Shown one piece after another: positions 16,486 to 26,224 of a stretch of 64,000 nt of DNA. This DNA comes from Campylobacter showae (GTDB taxonomy: Bacteria; Campylobacterota; Campylobacteria; Campylobacterales; Campylobacteraceae). The notes beneath the pieces are model-generated. The model was not told where the DNA came from. It searched no databases and saw nothing but the letters and a program-made list of their open reading frames with translations. Location: the NCBI RefSeq assembly GCF_900573985.1, contig NZ_UWOK01000001.1, positions 186,001-250,000 on the forward strand, in the 5' to 3' direction. Each line of letters opens with the position of its first letter. The stretch's first letter is position 1. A program made the translations under genes and the position numbers.

Positions 16486-16619
16486 TCTATTTTCATAAAA
16501 TTTTTAAAATTAAGATCAGTTAAGCGAATATAATAATCTATTTAACATATTACCGTTATTACATCTAACCACTACTTCGCTATCCTTATAGCTTCGTCTT
16601 AACAAACGGTAAGCGCATC

Positions 16620-16725
16620 GCAATTAAATTATTCTTTGAGTTCTTTGTGTCACTATAACCTCGTCTCCGCAATTCAACAAACCATCGTAAGCCTTCCGGT
16701 AATCAGAATAGATAGCGAGTGATTA
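16620..16725 (-). mobile_element. Third IS1595-family transposase remnant
   Basis: On the minus strand the sequence reads AIYSDYRKAYDGLLNCGDEV, a clear match to VIYSDCRKAYDGLVDYG of the left copy at 10 kb. Downstream codons are scrambled. It is older-looking than the other two. The rest of the 720-bp gap (16490-17212) holds no intact gene. A minus-strand stretch at about 17065-17195 encodes LLECDIKTPKELFVEGS in an open frame without a start, which I cannot assign. Confidence 0.65.
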
Positions 16726-17212
16726 AAGTCGCTACACCTAGGCGACATCGGCATCAATTCATTTGCAAAATAGTTTTAGGCTATAAGTACAAACTTGAAC
16801 GTCGCACTTTAGTATGCCGTTTTACTAGCAACTGCAAGCCAAGAAATGTTATAAAGTAGTAGGTTTTTAACCAAATAGGCATACGAGCCAGAAATCTATT
16901 CTAAAATTAAATATTGTATCATGCACGCCGGCCATAAAATTCTGATATTTTTGGTTATTTTATCGATTTTTTTATGAAATTTTAATAAACTCCGCTATTT
17001 ATACCACTTCCATATCGAGCTAAAAACACTATAAAATTTCTCTAAATTTCTTTTTCGGAATTTTTGAACGGACTATATATGTTTATTTTTTATCTCTACG
17101 CTTCTTATTTTTAAGAACATCGACAAGATCGTGATTTTTGTATTTATACTACCTTCAACGAAAAGCTCCTTTGGGGTTTTTATATCGCATTCGAGTAAAT
17201 TTGCCTGCCCCC

Positions 17213-17746
17213 CTACCTGCACTCCAGCTTCGTTATCGTTTGGGTATTGGCAAAGTACGATGGATACGGCATCGAAACGCTAAAATTTCGTATTTGTTTA
17301 GGCGCGATATTTTTAGCGACGCTAGTGGTGATCTCCGCGACGTTTGAGCGCTCGTCGCCGCGCGAAGATAGCGATAGTCCGCTAGGTTTAAAGATAGAGC
17401 CCGCGATCGTCTCCTTGCTTACGGGGTTGTTGATAAGTTTGACGGTAAGATCGCAGTTTGCGATGCTAAACTCGCCCGTATTTCGCAGCGAGCCCTTAAA
17501 CACGATTGTTTCGTTTCTTAGCACGCGGTGGCCGGAAAACTCCGTCAGCACGGCCTTTTTAGTGTATTTATCCACGATCATCATGAAAAAATATCCAAGC
17601 GTCAGCGTCGCTACGACGTTTATCGCGACGTAAATTTTAAAAAATTTCGGATTTTTCTCGTTGCGGGCGATCAGCGCGAAAAGCATTGAAAGTAGCGCCA
17701 AAACCGCAAGCGCGATGAGGTGAAATACGTTAAAATACCCTTCCAT
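17213..17746 (-). CDS. DUF2393 family membrane protein (second of pair)
   Basis: Two N-terminal membrane helices (FHLIALAVLALLSMLFALI and IYVAINVVATLTLGYFFMMIV) precede a beta-rich extracytoplasmic domain with FSGHRVLRNETIVFKGSLRN and the late motif ITKLECR. I take ATG 17746 rather than the GTG three codons upstream because the stop of the preceding gene overlaps it (TGATG) and GGAG lies 8 bp before it. The two tandem genes are related in layout. Function is unknown. The family is common in Campylobacter and Helicobacter. Confidence 0.8.
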   Translation of the reverse strand: MEGYFNVFHLIALAVLALLSMLFALIARNEKNPKFFKIYVAINVVATLTLGYFFMMIVDKYTKKAVLTEFSGHRVLRNETIVFKGSLRNTGEFSIANCDLTVKLINNPVSKETIAGSIFKPSGLSLSSRGDERSNVAEITTSVAKNIAPKQIRNFSVSMPYPSYFANTQTITKLECR

Positions 17747-18273
17747 CAAAAGCACTCCGAACTTGTCGTGATATTATAGTCCTGCGCGCGAAAGTTATTT
17801 ACCGCGTGCGTGATCTCGCGCGTCGCGTTTACGTCCAGCGCCTCTTTTAGCACGATATTTTCTCTCAAAAACGGCTTTAGCTCGTTTGCGTAACGGCGCA
17901 GCGTATTGCCCGAGTTTTTGTAAAAGCTAAGGCCGATTTCGCAATAGTTAAACGGTTTTTTGGAGAGATTTGTGAGGCGCAGATCCACAAGCAGCGTGTT
18001 TGAGTACTCAAGCTGCTTGGTTGAGACTAGCTCGAGCGAGCGAGTTCGCAAATTTTCATCTAAAAGCTTAGGCATAAAATACGCCCCGCATCCAAGCCCC
18101 GCGATAGTAACGATCATCAGCGCAAAGCCCGCAAAAAAGGACTTTGATGCGACGTAAACGCAAAGCGAAACGAGCGCTAAAAAGGTCAAAAACATCCATA
18201 TATAGGCGGCAAAATCCACCCAGCCAAGGTGCGTCAGATAGAAATTTAAGCCTTGTTTTAGTTCGTTTATCAT
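17746..18273 (-). CDS. DUF2393 family membrane protein (first of pair)
   Basis: A 175-residue protein with two hydrophobic helices (AAYIWMFLTFLALVSLCVYV and FAGFALMIVTIAGLGCGAYF), then a domain with LLVDLRLTNLSKKPFNYCEI and the C-terminal YNITTSSECF. The ending of the domain in an EC pair is shared with its downstream partner. ATG 18273 has a weak upstream AGGCAAG. The gene is coupled to the next by a one-base overlap. It is possibly co-transcribed with hisIE, which ends upstream at 18353. Confidence 0.8.
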   Translation of the reverse strand: MINELKQGLNFYLTHLGWVDFAAYIWMFLTFLALVSLCVYVASKSFFAGFALMIVTIAGLGCGAYFMPKLLDENLRTRSLELVSTKQLEYSNTLLVDLRLTNLSKKPFNYCEIGLSFYKNSGNTLRRYANELKPFLRENIVLKEALDVNATREITHAVNNFRAQDYNITTSSECF

Positions 18274-18352
18274 CTTGCCTCTTTGCTTCGTTTGCCTTGC
18301 GGCGAGCCAAATTTGAAATCCGCCTGCATAAAGCGTGCCAAATTTGACCGCT

Positions 18353-19231
18353 CTAGCCTTTTCGCGAGTTTTTTTCCTCGATACCGCTTAGCCCGAAACG
18401 GCGCGCGAGCTCGGCCTTGACGCGGTCAGGATGCACTCCGTGTAGCGCTAACGCAACGAGCGAGTGAAAGCATAAATCAGCCGCCTCGTAGATGATCTCC
18501 TCGGTCGGCGTTTTCGGCTTTTGGTTTTTAGGCGTCTCGGTTTGGCTGTTTTGGTTCGCGGCGTTTTCGTTTGAAATTTTAGCAAATTTTTCGTTTTGGG
18601 TTAAATTTGACGAAATTTGACCGCCATTTGCGGCAGAGTTAAACTGTGCAGTTTCATTTTTGCGCGCCGAGGCGTCCTTGCACGCCATCACGAGCTCCGT
18701 GGCCTCCTCGCCGACTTTTTTTAGGATTGCGTTTTCGCCCTTTTTAAACAGGCTCGCGACGTACGAGGTCTGCGGATCGGCGTTTAGCTTGCGGTCGATT
18801 ATCGCGTGATAAACCTCGTCGATTATGCCGTAGATCGGCTTTTTGGCTTGGTTTAAATTTTGCTCTTGCGTCAAATTTTGCCCATCATTGCTAGCTAAAT
18901 TTGACTCGCCGCCGTCTCCCGAAATCTTTCTAAAAAAGCATGATTTTGCGCCCGTGTGGCACGCTACGCCGCCGTTTTGAACGACTTTGAGCAAGATCGT
19001 GTCGTTGTCGCAGTCCAGGAAAATCTCGTCTATCACTTGCGTATTTCCGCTCTCCTCGCCCTTTTTCCAGATGCGATTTTTCGTACGCGAAAAATAGTGC
19101 GCAAAGCCCGTTTTTAGACTCAAATTTAACGCCTCTTCGTTCATATAAGCAAGCATTAAAACCTCGCCGCTCAAGCTTTCTTGAACGATGGCGGGCAAAA
19201 GGCCGCCCACTTTTTCCCAGTCTATTTTCAT
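18353..19231 (-). CDS. hisI: Phosphoribosyl-AMP cyclohydrolase / phosphoribosyl-ATP pyrophosphatase
   Basis: HisIE is the bifunctional enzyme for steps 2 and 3 of histidine synthesis. The HisI domain (residues 1-105) has [31 protein letters not shown] and the metal residues in FLDCDNDT and [10 protein letters not shown]. The HisE domain (133-285) has [16 protein letters not shown] and [18 protein letters not shown]. At 292 residues it is longer than usual. A 22-residue Asn/Gln-rich linker joins the domains, and about 55 low-complexity residues (188-243) interrupt HisE between its two metal-binding helices. The insert DNA is rich in AAATTT words. The reading frame is intact. Confidence 0.93.
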   Translation of the reverse strand: MKIDWEKVGGLLPAIVQESLSGEVLMLAYMNEEALNLSLKTGFAHYFSRTKNRIWKKGEESGNTQVIDEIFLDCDNDTILLKVVQNGGVACHTGAKSCFFRKISGDGGESNLASNDGQNLTQEQNLNQAKKPIYGIIDEVYHAIIDRKLNADPQTSYVASLFKKGENAILKKVGEEATELVMACKDASARKNETAQFNSAANGGQISSNLTQNEKFAKISNENAANQNSQTETPKNQKPKTPTEEIIYEAADLCFHSLVALALHGVHPDRVKAELARRFGLSGIEEKNSRKG

Positions 19232-19423
19232 TTTTATTTCCTTTCGGCTACGGGTTTAGCTCGGCGCGCGGGCAAATTTTAAATCCCAAATTTGACTTCA
19301 AATTTGAGCATAAAAAATCAAGGCGAAGTATCGCGAGATAGATTTTTACTTCGCTATGATCGTAACGCTAAAGCAAGAAAGGGCTTTGTTTCCCTTTTGG
19401 TCGCAACTGCAAGCAGAAGCGAC

Positions 19424-19475
19424 GTAAAAATTTAGCATGGGCTAGACAAGGTAGTCTGCCGAGCTAAATTTTTAC
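19424..19475. repeat. Dispersed hairpin repeat, copy D
   Basis: Near-perfect outer arms GTAAAAATTTAGC / GCTAAATTTTTAC around GGCTAGAC...GTCTGCC. The upstream flank AGGCGAAGTATCGCGAGAT (about 19321) matches flanks of other copies, reversed. It lies between hisIE and the SPFH gene. Confidence 0.7.
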
Positions 19476-19521
19476 TAGCTCCGCTAAAGACGCTCGCGAG
19501 ACGAGCCGCTTTAAGAAAAAG

Positions 19522-20625
19522 TTATTGCGTTATCGCGCTTTGTTTTGCTTTATCCTTCGTGTCTACCCAGATATTCGGCACCGCTCCGCCGGGCGTTAAG
19601 AATATCTTCGCGTCGTTGTTTTCGCGTAGCGCCTCGTTAAATTTAGCCTGCGTTTCGATCTGCTTTAAATTTAGCAAATTTTGATCGAGGCTTTTTGCGA
19701 CCTCTTTATTTGCATAGGCCTGCGCGTCGGCTTCGATCTTAGCCGCATCCGCACGACCCTGAGCCTCGATGATAGCGGCCTTTGCCGTACCTTCAGCGAG
19801 GGCTGCTTTTTTGAGCGCCTCTTGATTTGCGCGCTCTACTTCGTATTTGGTTCGCTCGGCCTCTTGCTTAGCGATTTGTACGCGCTCGATCTGCTCTTTT
19901 ACCTTTTCAGGTAGGATAATCTCGCGTAGTTGCACGGTTAGCAGCTCGACTGGTTTGTTTGGCTGAGCGTCGATATCCTTTCGGATACCCTCGTCGATAG
20001 CCGTGGCTAGGTCGTTTCGCTTCGTCGGTAGCTCCTCGGCGGTGTATTTACCCGCGATGCTGCGCACGACGTCGCGTACGACGGGATCGACGATCTTGTT
20101 TTCCCAGCTAAGACCCCAAGACGCGATCGTTTGAGGCGCGTTTTCAGGATTTAAGCGGTACTGCACGGTGATGTCGATGCTAACAGGCAAGTTTCTCGCG
20201 TCCAAAACGGAGATCGAGTTTTTGCGTATGATGCCGGCTTGAGCCTGCGCGCCGTACTTTTGCGCCGCCTCGCCCATATCTTCGCCCGAAGTGTAGTTGA
20301 TGAGGCGTACGCGCGTATCGACTACGATGACTTTTTGCAAAAACGGGATAAAGAAGTGCAGACCCGGCTGCATCGGAGATGGGTCGTATTTACCCAAATT
20401 TGACTTGATGCCTACTTCGCCCGAGTTTATCGTAACGAAAGGCTGCGTGAGCGCAATCACGGCCACAAGCGCGATGATGACGTAGGCAAAGGCCGAAATT
20501 TTGCCGAACCCTTTAAAATCAGGCGTTTTAAAATTTACTTTCGGTCCTTTGCTCTCGTCGCCGCTATCGTCTCCGCCGCCGGAGCCTCGTTTTTTATTAA
20601 AATAATCGTTCAAATCCGCTGGCAT
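19522..20625 (-). CDS. SPFH/band 7 (prohibitin/HflK-like) membrane protein
   Basis: The 367-residue protein has a glycine-rich cytoplasmic N-terminus, one membrane helix (ISAFAYVIIALVAVIALTQ, about residues 43-62), the SPFH domain (VTINSGEVGIKSNLGK to LTVQLREIILPEKVKEQIE) and a long Ala/Glu/Lys coiled coil with EAQGRADAAKIEADAQAYAN. It fits the family represented by C. jejuni Cj0268c, also beside ilvE. Such proteins form oligomeric membrane assemblies. Here the client is unknown. It lies 8 bp downstream of ilvE in the same operon. Confidence 0.88.
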   Translation of the reverse strand: MPADLNDYFNKKRGSGGGDDSGDESKGPKVNFKTPDFKGFGKISAFAYVIIALVAVIALTQPFVTINSGEVGIKSNLGKYDPSPMQPGLHFFIPFLQKVIVVDTRVRLINYTSGEDMGEAAQKYGAQAQAGIIRKNSISVLDARNLPVSIDITVQYRLNPENAPQTIASWGLSWENKIVDPVVRDVVRSIAGKYTAEELPTKRNDLATAIDEGIRKDIDAQPNKPVELLTVQLREIILPEKVKEQIERVQIAKQEAERTKYEVERANQEALKKAALAEGTAKAAIIEAQGRADAAKIEADAQAYANKEVAKSLDQNLLNLKQIETQAKFNEALRENNDAKIFLTPGGAVPNIWVDTKDKAKQSAITQ

Positions 20626-20633
20626 TTCGTTCC

Positions 20634-21548
20634 TTAAATGTAAGTTAGCATCGAGGCGTATTTTGGATTGCGTCCGTAAACTATGTCAAAATACGCGTCT
20701 TGTAGGCGTTTGGTTACCGCACCGCGCTCGCCTGCGCCGATCACGCGGTTGTCGATATTGCTTATCGGAGTGACCTCGGCCGCCGTACCCGTGAAAAACG
20801 CCTCGTCCGCAGTGTATGCGCGGTCGCGAGTGATGCGCTCCCTGTGCACTTCGATACCTAGATCGTGAGCGATTTTGATGACGGTGTCTTGCGTGATGCT
20901 AGCTAGGCTGCTGTCGTTTGGAGGAGTGATTAGCGCGCCGTTTTCTACGATGAAAAAGCACTCGCCCGGCCCCTCTGAGATGTAGCCCTCGCTATCAAGT
21001 AGCAGCGCCTCGTCGTAGCCCGCCTCTTTGGCCTCGTAGTTTGCCATTTGCGAGCAGAGGTAGTTCGAGCTTGATTTTGCGCGGCTCATTTGACCGCCGA
21101 CGTTTAGTTTAGCAAAGCTTGAAATTTTCACACGGATGCCTTTTTTTAGCCCCTCTTCGCCTAGATACGCACCCCACTCCCATGCGGCGATCGCCGTATT
21201 TACGGGAGCTTTTGTGTGAGCTAGACCCATGATGCCGTAGCCTAGGTAAACGATCGGGCGCAGATAGACGTTTGATTTAAATTTATTTGCGCGAAGTAGC
21301 TCGACCTGCGCGTCTTCAAGCTCTTTTTGCGTGTATTTGACGTTTAGGATCGTCATTTTGGCTGATTTTAGTAAGCGCGCGGTGTGGTCGCTAAGGCGAA
21401 ATATCGCTAAGCCTTTATCCGTCATATAGGCTCTTGTGCCCTCAAATACGGCGTTTGCATAGTGAAGCGAGTGAGTTAGGACATGGACTTTAGCGTCCTC
21501 CCATTTGACTAATTTTCCATCCATCCAGATAAATTCGGAAGGGTTCAT
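20634..21548 (-). CDS. ilvE: Branched-chain amino acid aminotransferase
   Basis: A PLP fold-type IV aminotransferase that makes or degrades Leu, Ile and Val with 2-oxoglutarate. The 304-residue length is typical. Visible landmarks are FIWMDGKLVKWEDAKVHVLT, HYANAVFEGTRAY, the region around the PLP lysine SRAKSSSNYLCSQMANYEAK, EALLLDSEGYISEGPGECFF and AFFTGTAAEVTPI. ATG 21548 is preceded by AAAGGATACTAA. It leads a two-gene unit with the SPFH gene, an order also known from C. jejuni. Confidence 0.94.
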   Translation of the reverse strand: MNPSEFIWMDGKLVKWEDAKVHVLTHSLHYANAVFEGTRAYMTDKGLAIFRLSDHTARLLKSAKMTILNVKYTQKELEDAQVELLRANKFKSNVYLRPIVYLGYGIMGLAHTKAPVNTAIAAWEWGAYLGEEGLKKGIRVKISSFAKLNVGGQMSRAKSSSNYLCSQMANYEAKEAGYDEALLLDSEGYISEGPGECFFIVENGALITPPNDSSLASITQDTVIKIAHDLGIEVHRERITRDRAYTADEAFFTGTAAEVTPISNIDNRVIGAGERGAVTKRLQDAYFDIVYGRNPKYASMLTYI

Positions 21549-21663
21549 TTAGTATCCTTTTTTATAAAATTTGCTGAGTGTAGCTAAAATTTCTTTAAAA
21601 TTTTGTAATGTTTAAGATTTCGGTCTAAAATTTTGAGCTTGCGAGGCAAAATTTACCCCGACT

Positions 21664-22503
21664 TTAGAGCTCATCGGCTACGACGTCCTCGATGTTTTCA
21701 GCAAAAGGCAGCACAAGCGTCTTATTAGAGCCAAACGCACTATGCCACAGGGCTTTTTTGATCGCTTCGTAAGGCGTATCGTAAATTTTAGCCAGCTCTT
21801 GCAGTAGCTCCTCGGCCTTATCGTCGCTTAAATTTTCGCTGCGATAAAATAGCATTAACGTCGCGCCGATACCGATAAACTCAAACCCGAATCGCTCGTT
21901 CATCATCAAAATAAACGCATACGTCTGCTCAGGCTCAAAATCGTCCGTAAAATACCCCTGAATCATTCTCGCAAATACGTCCGTACTGCGCTCGCAAGGG
22001 CACAGATAAACGTCGATATCCTCGTCAAGAGCGTTGTAGTCGCGGGTATTTAGGTATTCTAAAGCCTTTAATTTATCGGGATAGTTTAGGCTAAATTTAC
22101 CGTAAAATTCGCTCACTTCAGCCTTATACTCGGGATCGTTTAGGATGTCCAGCATCAAACGAAACTCCGCAGCGGGAAAGTTGCGCGCATCCGGATTTTG
22201 CACATTATACTCCTCCTCGTCCAGCATCTCGAAACTAGAACTTGCGTGCATATTCGTGTATTCGCATTGCGGGGCGTTTTCGATGATAAAAAGCGGCTTA
22301 AATCCCGTATGCTGCTCGCACAAGCGATTATATGCGATCGTGACGGCGTTCATATTTTGATGAGCGTTAAGGACGCCGTATTTTAGGGTAAAATTCGCTT
22401 CGCGCGTGTAGCGCGGATCGGGCTTTTCGAGCCTAAACGAAATAAGCTTTTCAGGGCGACAAATCGTGTAAAAAGCTAGCTTTAATTTTTCAAAAAACGA
22501 CAT
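21664..22503 (-). CDS. Conserved-looking protein of unknown function
   Basis: A soluble, acidic 279-residue protein without signal peptide or membrane segment. Parts with regular helical character are FRLMLDILNDPEYKAEVSEF and SDDKAEELLQELAKIYDTPY. A CPC pair lies in VYLCPCERSTDVFARMIQ. I do not recognise a family. Codon use matches the chromosome and GGAAAAAAT precedes ATG 22503, so the gene looks real. It is monocistronic between ilvE and a DUF3737 gene. Confidence 0.7.
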   Translation of the reverse strand: MSFFEKLKLAFYTICRPEKLISFRLEKPDPRYTREANFTLKYGVLNAHQNMNAVTIAYNRLCEQHTGFKPLFIIENAPQCEYTNMHASSSFEMLDEEEYNVQNPDARNFPAAEFRLMLDILNDPEYKAEVSEFYGKFSLNYPDKLKALEYLNTRDYNALDEDIDVYLCPCERSTDVFARMIQGYFTDDFEPEQTYAFILMMNERFGFEFIGIGATLMLFYRSENLSDDKAEELLQELAKIYDTPYEAIKKALWHSAFGSNKTLVLPFAENIEDVVADEL

Positions 22504-22908
22504 ATTTTTTCCTTTTTAAATAATTTAATTCTTTAGTTTAAAGGGGCAATTTAAGCCAAAAACGGCTTAAATCTCAAAATTCGGCTTCATATTTAAACAT
22601 AGAGCGATAATGCCGCAAGCAAAGTAGATGGGCAAGGATAAAGGAGCTATATATAAGCGACTCTAGCCGGCGGCAAAATTTAAACGAAATAATAATTTCT
22701 TGTTTGGGGTCAAATTTGAAGCGTTGCTTGGATTTAAAAGCTAATTCCAAATTTGAGCGTAAGAAAAAAGGTGAAGCATCGCGAGATCATTTTTAACGTC
22801 GCTACGGTTTTTGTGGCCAAGGCTAGCTATGTAGGTTGCCGCAAAGACCTCTGCTTGCAGTTGCAAGTAAAACGAAGCAAAAACTCATAAAAGCCGCCGG
22901 CAAAACTG
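22504..22908. other. Intergenic region with a degenerate repeat
   Basis: 405 bp without a gene. It contains several AAATTT words and, at 22770-22870, a worn version of the dispersed repeat: AGGTGAAGCATCGCGAGATC followed by AAGGCTAGC...GGTTGCC and GCAGTTGCAAG. Confidence 0.45.
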
Positions 22909-23748
22909 CTATTTTTCTAAAATTATCCTAGTCGCGGCAGGATCTACGCACTCTTTTTGCATTATTATTTCGCCTATCTCCCTTGCTCTTATAATGCCTG
23001 AGAGCGGATTTTTCACGCTAGCTATGCCGCCTAAAATTTCGGCGTCCACGCTTGAATATTCAAAGGCTAGCGTGGTATCTAGCGTTTGGCAGCCGCGCAG
23101 TACGAGATTTTGCACGTAGCAAAGCCCTTGCAGGCTCTCTATCACGCAGTTTTCAAAGGTCACGTTTTTGCTGTTCCACGCGAGGTATTCGCCGCTGATG
23201 AAGCTGTTTCGCACGGTCACGTTCTCACAGTTCCAAAAGGCGTCTTTGCTAAGCAGCTTGCTATCCTCGACGAGCAGGTTCTTACAGCCGTCAAAACCGT
23301 AGTTCCCGTCCAAATTTAGCCCGTAAACGCGCACGTTTTCGCAGTTCATCGCAAAATAATCCCCGCGCGCGCAGACGTTTTTTATCTCCACGTCCGCGCA
23401 GCTCCACAGCGTCTCCTCGGCCTGGGTCAAATTTACGTTTTCTAGCTTCACGTTTTGGCACCTGCGGAAGGATTTTGGCGCCTGGATTAGCGTATCTTTA
23501 AAGCCCACGTCTCGCGCGTACCAGATGCCCGCACGCGCCATCTGCATCAAAAATCCGCCCTCAACGGCGACGTTTTTAGTGTACCACAACGGATATTTCC
23601 ACTCGAAAGTGCAGTTTTTTAGGCGCAAATTTTGCCCGTGCTTTAGCGGCGACTCGCCTGCTGCGAACCCGCACCGCTCAAACTCCGCGTCCTTTGCGCC
23701 AAACATCGCGCGCTCGCCGATAAATTTTTGCTCGACAAATTTTTGCAT
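22909..23748 (-). CDS. DUF3737 family beta-helix protein
   Basis: The 279-residue protein is built of short repeats of about 20 residues, each ending in a strand, such as CENVTVRNSFISGEYLAWNS, CKNLLVEDSKLLSKDAFW and CADVEIKNVCARGDYFAMN. This is a right-handed parallel beta-helix. The start MQKFVEQKFIGERAMFGAKD and overall layout fit DUF3737, which is widespread in gut bacteria and has no firm biochemical role. There is no signal peptide. GCGAAATATG at the start is a weak ribosome site. It is a single gene. Confidence 0.85.
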   Translation of the reverse strand: MQKFVEQKFIGERAMFGAKDAEFERCGFAAGESPLKHGQNLRLKNCTFEWKYPLWYTKNVAVEGGFLMQMARAGIWYARDVGFKDTLIQAPKSFRRCQNVKLENVNLTQAEETLWSCADVEIKNVCARGDYFAMNCENVRVYGLNLDGNYGFDGCKNLLVEDSKLLSKDAFWNCENVTVRNSFISGEYLAWNSKNVTFENCVIESLQGLCYVQNLVLRGCQTLDTTLAFEYSSVDAEILGGIASVKNPLSGIIRAREIGEIIMQKECVDPAATRIILEK

Positions 23749-23929
23749 ATTTCGCCTCCGTCGTTTTTGTTGATTATATCGGTTTTACGGCAACAAGGGT
23801 GTAAATTTTAAAAATCGGAGCGAAATTTATGAAGCAAACGGGTAAATTTAAGCAGCAGTAAAAATCCAAGCGTTTAGGCGTTGCTATTGTCTTTCGGAGT
23901 CCTATTTTCCCAAACGCCTGGCAGGAAAA

Positions 23930-23980
23930 GGTAAGATTTAGACTAGCGCAAAGGATGGAAACGCGAGCCTAAATTTTACC
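23930..23980. repeat. Dispersed hairpin repeat, variant copy G
   Basis: Outer arms GGTAAGATTTAG / CTAAATTTTACC, 51 bp in total like the other copies, but with a different core (CTAGCG...CGCGAG). The surrounding 394-bp gap (23749-24142) holds no gene. Confidence 0.45.
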
Positions 23981-24142
23981 TTTTGCAGTCAAATTTGCCG
24001 TATCCGAGCGAGTGCCGGAGGGCGTCAAATTTGATCTAAATTTAAAGCCTGCGACCAGCCAAATTTAACCCGGCCGCAAGCGCAAAAATCCAAACTTACC
24101 AAAAAGCGGCCCCGAAGCGCACCGGCCGAGAGCCGCTAAATT

Positions 24143-25990
24143 TTACTTCTCAAACGCCTTTTCTAGGCTAAACGGAAACGCCTGATAGCCCATCGCGTTG
24201 GTCATTTTGATTTCGATTGACGGCTCTTTTGCTCCCCACTCAAACTCGTTGATGTGAGGGCTAGGCACGCCGACCGGGCGACCTTTGGCGATGTCAAACT
24301 GCATGCCCGCGACCGCCGAGTAAACCATCACGCTATCAAGGTCGTCTTGATACTGCGCTAGCGAAGTGACCGAGCTGTACCACTCGCTACCGCGCTGTTT
24401 GCCGTACTCCCAGACTTGCTCGACGGTTTTAGCTTTTTCGTCGATTTTATAAACGACCGCGCGGGAGTATTTCATACCCGCCATCGCAGGCTGCTCCATA
24501 CCGCGTGTGTCGCCGTTGTCAAAGACGGTGAGATAAAGGGCGCCCTTTTTGGACTTGCTATCGATACGAAATGCCGTATGTTGCGTCCACTGCCAGTCAA
24601 ATCCGCCCTTCTCGCTCTCGTAGCCCGGGCATTTTGAATACTCGTCCTCGCAGACGATTTTTTTGCCGTCTTTATCTACAGGCTGGAGCAAGTAGCCCTT
24701 AAACTGATCCTTCCAGCCTTTGTGCGCGCCCATTATCCATTTGACTTTTTTGTCGCGGCCGATCTTGATGACGGCGTCTTGGTGGCGGCTGGAGATGATG
24801 ATACTATCGTCGCTTGGATCATAATCCACGCTATTTACGTGCGCCCAGTTGCGTCCGGGCCCCGAGCCCACGATGTCGCCCCATTTTTCGTTCGTATCCA
24901 TCGCGGCTAGTTCGTCCGTGCTCGCGGTGTGGCCCGCCTTGCTAGCGTCGATATTTAGGCACACAGCACCCTGATCGAGCGTTTTTAGCACGATGTCGCG
25001 GTAAGGATCTAAAATTTCATATAGCCTAAAGTCATCCACGACGTTGCCGTCACGATCGACCTCGACAATGACGTCGCGGACCGTGCGGACGTTTTTACCG
25101 TCGGCGCGCTTATAGTTGGCGTTTGCCGCGCGTAGGAAATAGTGCCCGTTTTGCGCCACGTCCATAGAGTGCGAGAAGTCGTTGTATCCCGCAGGTAGCT
25201 CGCGGTTAAAGATTTCGCGTCCCATTATGTCGTATTTTGCGTATCTTTGGCCGTAACCCCACGTCATCGCGCCGTCGTCGTTTTGTTTAAAGCCCATCAT
25301 AACGCCCGCGCTAAAAGGCTGCTTGAGGTCGTAAATTTTACTCGGCTCCAGATACCAGCGTACTTCGCCTTTGGTATCCAGCACGAAGTTGTTTGGGCTG
25401 TAGTTCCACTCGATCGCGCCGCCTGCGGGGTTGTTCCACACGACTTTGGTGCCCTTGCCGGTTTTATTTACGAAGTTATTTACGTAGTAGAGGCGGTTGG
25501 CAAATTTCGCGCTCGGAGCCTTCACGACTTCGATTTTATCAAACAGCGCGCCCTTTTGAGACGGCATGCCAGAGCTTTCTAGATAAATCGCGGGAGCGTA
25601 AATTTTATAGGTTTCTTTTACGTGCTCGGTTTGACCCTTGTAAATTTTATCGTACTCGACTTCGACGGTGTTTTGATAGTTAGGGTAAAGTCCAAAAACA
25701 GGGATTCCGCCGTGCGTGCGAAGGTGTTTATCGGCGACTTTATAGCTGATAACCTGACCGCCGGGCTTTGGCACGATAGCGACTTTTGCGTTTGCTAGCG
25801 TGTAGCCGCCGTTTTTGATGACCGCCGTTAGAGGCGCAATGTCGTATGGGTTTACGACTACTTCGCCGATCTTGCCCGGAATGCCGTAGTCTATGTGCGC
25901 GCCGCTAGGTCCGCCGATAGCGAGCGCAGCCGTGCTTAGACCGCCTAAAAGCGCCGCAGCTAGCGCAAATGAAGAAAGAGTTCGCTTCAT
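24143..25990 (-). CDS. astA: Arylsulfate sulfotransferase, module 1
   Basis: A periplasmic enzyme that moves sulfate between phenolic compounds without PAPS. The 615-residue product has a signal peptide (SFALAAALLGGLSTAALA) and a six-bladed propeller with the family segments GRNWAHVNSVDYDPSDDS, SSRHQDAVIKIGRDKKVKW, WQWTQHTAF (candidate catalytic His) and VFDNGDTRGMEQPA. Cysteine pairs such as those around GAVCLNID and KIVCEDEYSKCPG need periplasmic oxidation. The divergent dsbL/dsbI genes fit that need, as in the assT-dsbL-dsbI set of uropathogenic E. coli and the dsb-astA set of C. jejuni. GGAGAATAAG precedes the ATG. Confidence 0.92.
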   Translation of the reverse strand: MKRTLSSFALAAALLGGLSTAALAIGGPSGAHIDYGIPGKIGEVVVNPYDIAPLTAVIKNGGYTLANAKVAIVPKPGGQVISYKVADKHLRTHGGIPVFGLYPNYQNTVEVEYDKIYKGQTEHVKETYKIYAPAIYLESSGMPSQKGALFDKIEVVKAPSAKFANRLYYVNNFVNKTGKGTKVVWNNPAGGAIEWNYSPNNFVLDTKGEVRWYLEPSKIYDLKQPFSAGVMMGFKQNDDGAMTWGYGQRYAKYDIMGREIFNRELPAGYNDFSHSMDVAQNGHYFLRAANANYKRADGKNVRTVRDVIVEVDRDGNVVDDFRLYEILDPYRDIVLKTLDQGAVCLNIDASKAGHTASTDELAAMDTNEKWGDIVGSGPGRNWAHVNSVDYDPSDDSIIISSRHQDAVIKIGRDKKVKWIMGAHKGWKDQFKGYLLQPVDKDGKKIVCEDEYSKCPGYESEKGGFDWQWTQHTAFRIDSKSKKGALYLTVFDNGDTRGMEQPAMAGMKYSRAVVYKIDEKAKTVEQVWEYGKQRGSEWYSSVTSLAQYQDDLDSVMVYSAVAGMQFDIAKGRPVGVPSPHINEFEWGAKEPSIEIKMTNAMGYQAFPFSLEKAFEK

Positions 25991-26224
25991 CTTATTCTCC
26001 TTTGAATTGGTTTGATATCGTAATTTTAATCAATCTCGCTAACGTAGAAATCACGCGTTTATTAAGACTTGCTTAATTATAAAAAATAATTTCAAATTTT
26101 GGCTTTTGTACCAAAATTTAGTCGAAATTTTATAAATTTAATCTAAAATTTATCTTAGCGTGAGTTTTGCGGCGGCGAGAGGATATAAAATTAACGCAAA
26201 CGAAATCATTTTAAGGAGCACTCC

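Noticed and set aside
17065..17195. Extra gene after the DUF2393 pair (minus strand, LLECDIKTPKELFVEGS)
   Set aside because: The frame has no start and no recognised family. It may be a fragment or chance, so it is only mentioned with the 16.6-kb IS remnant.
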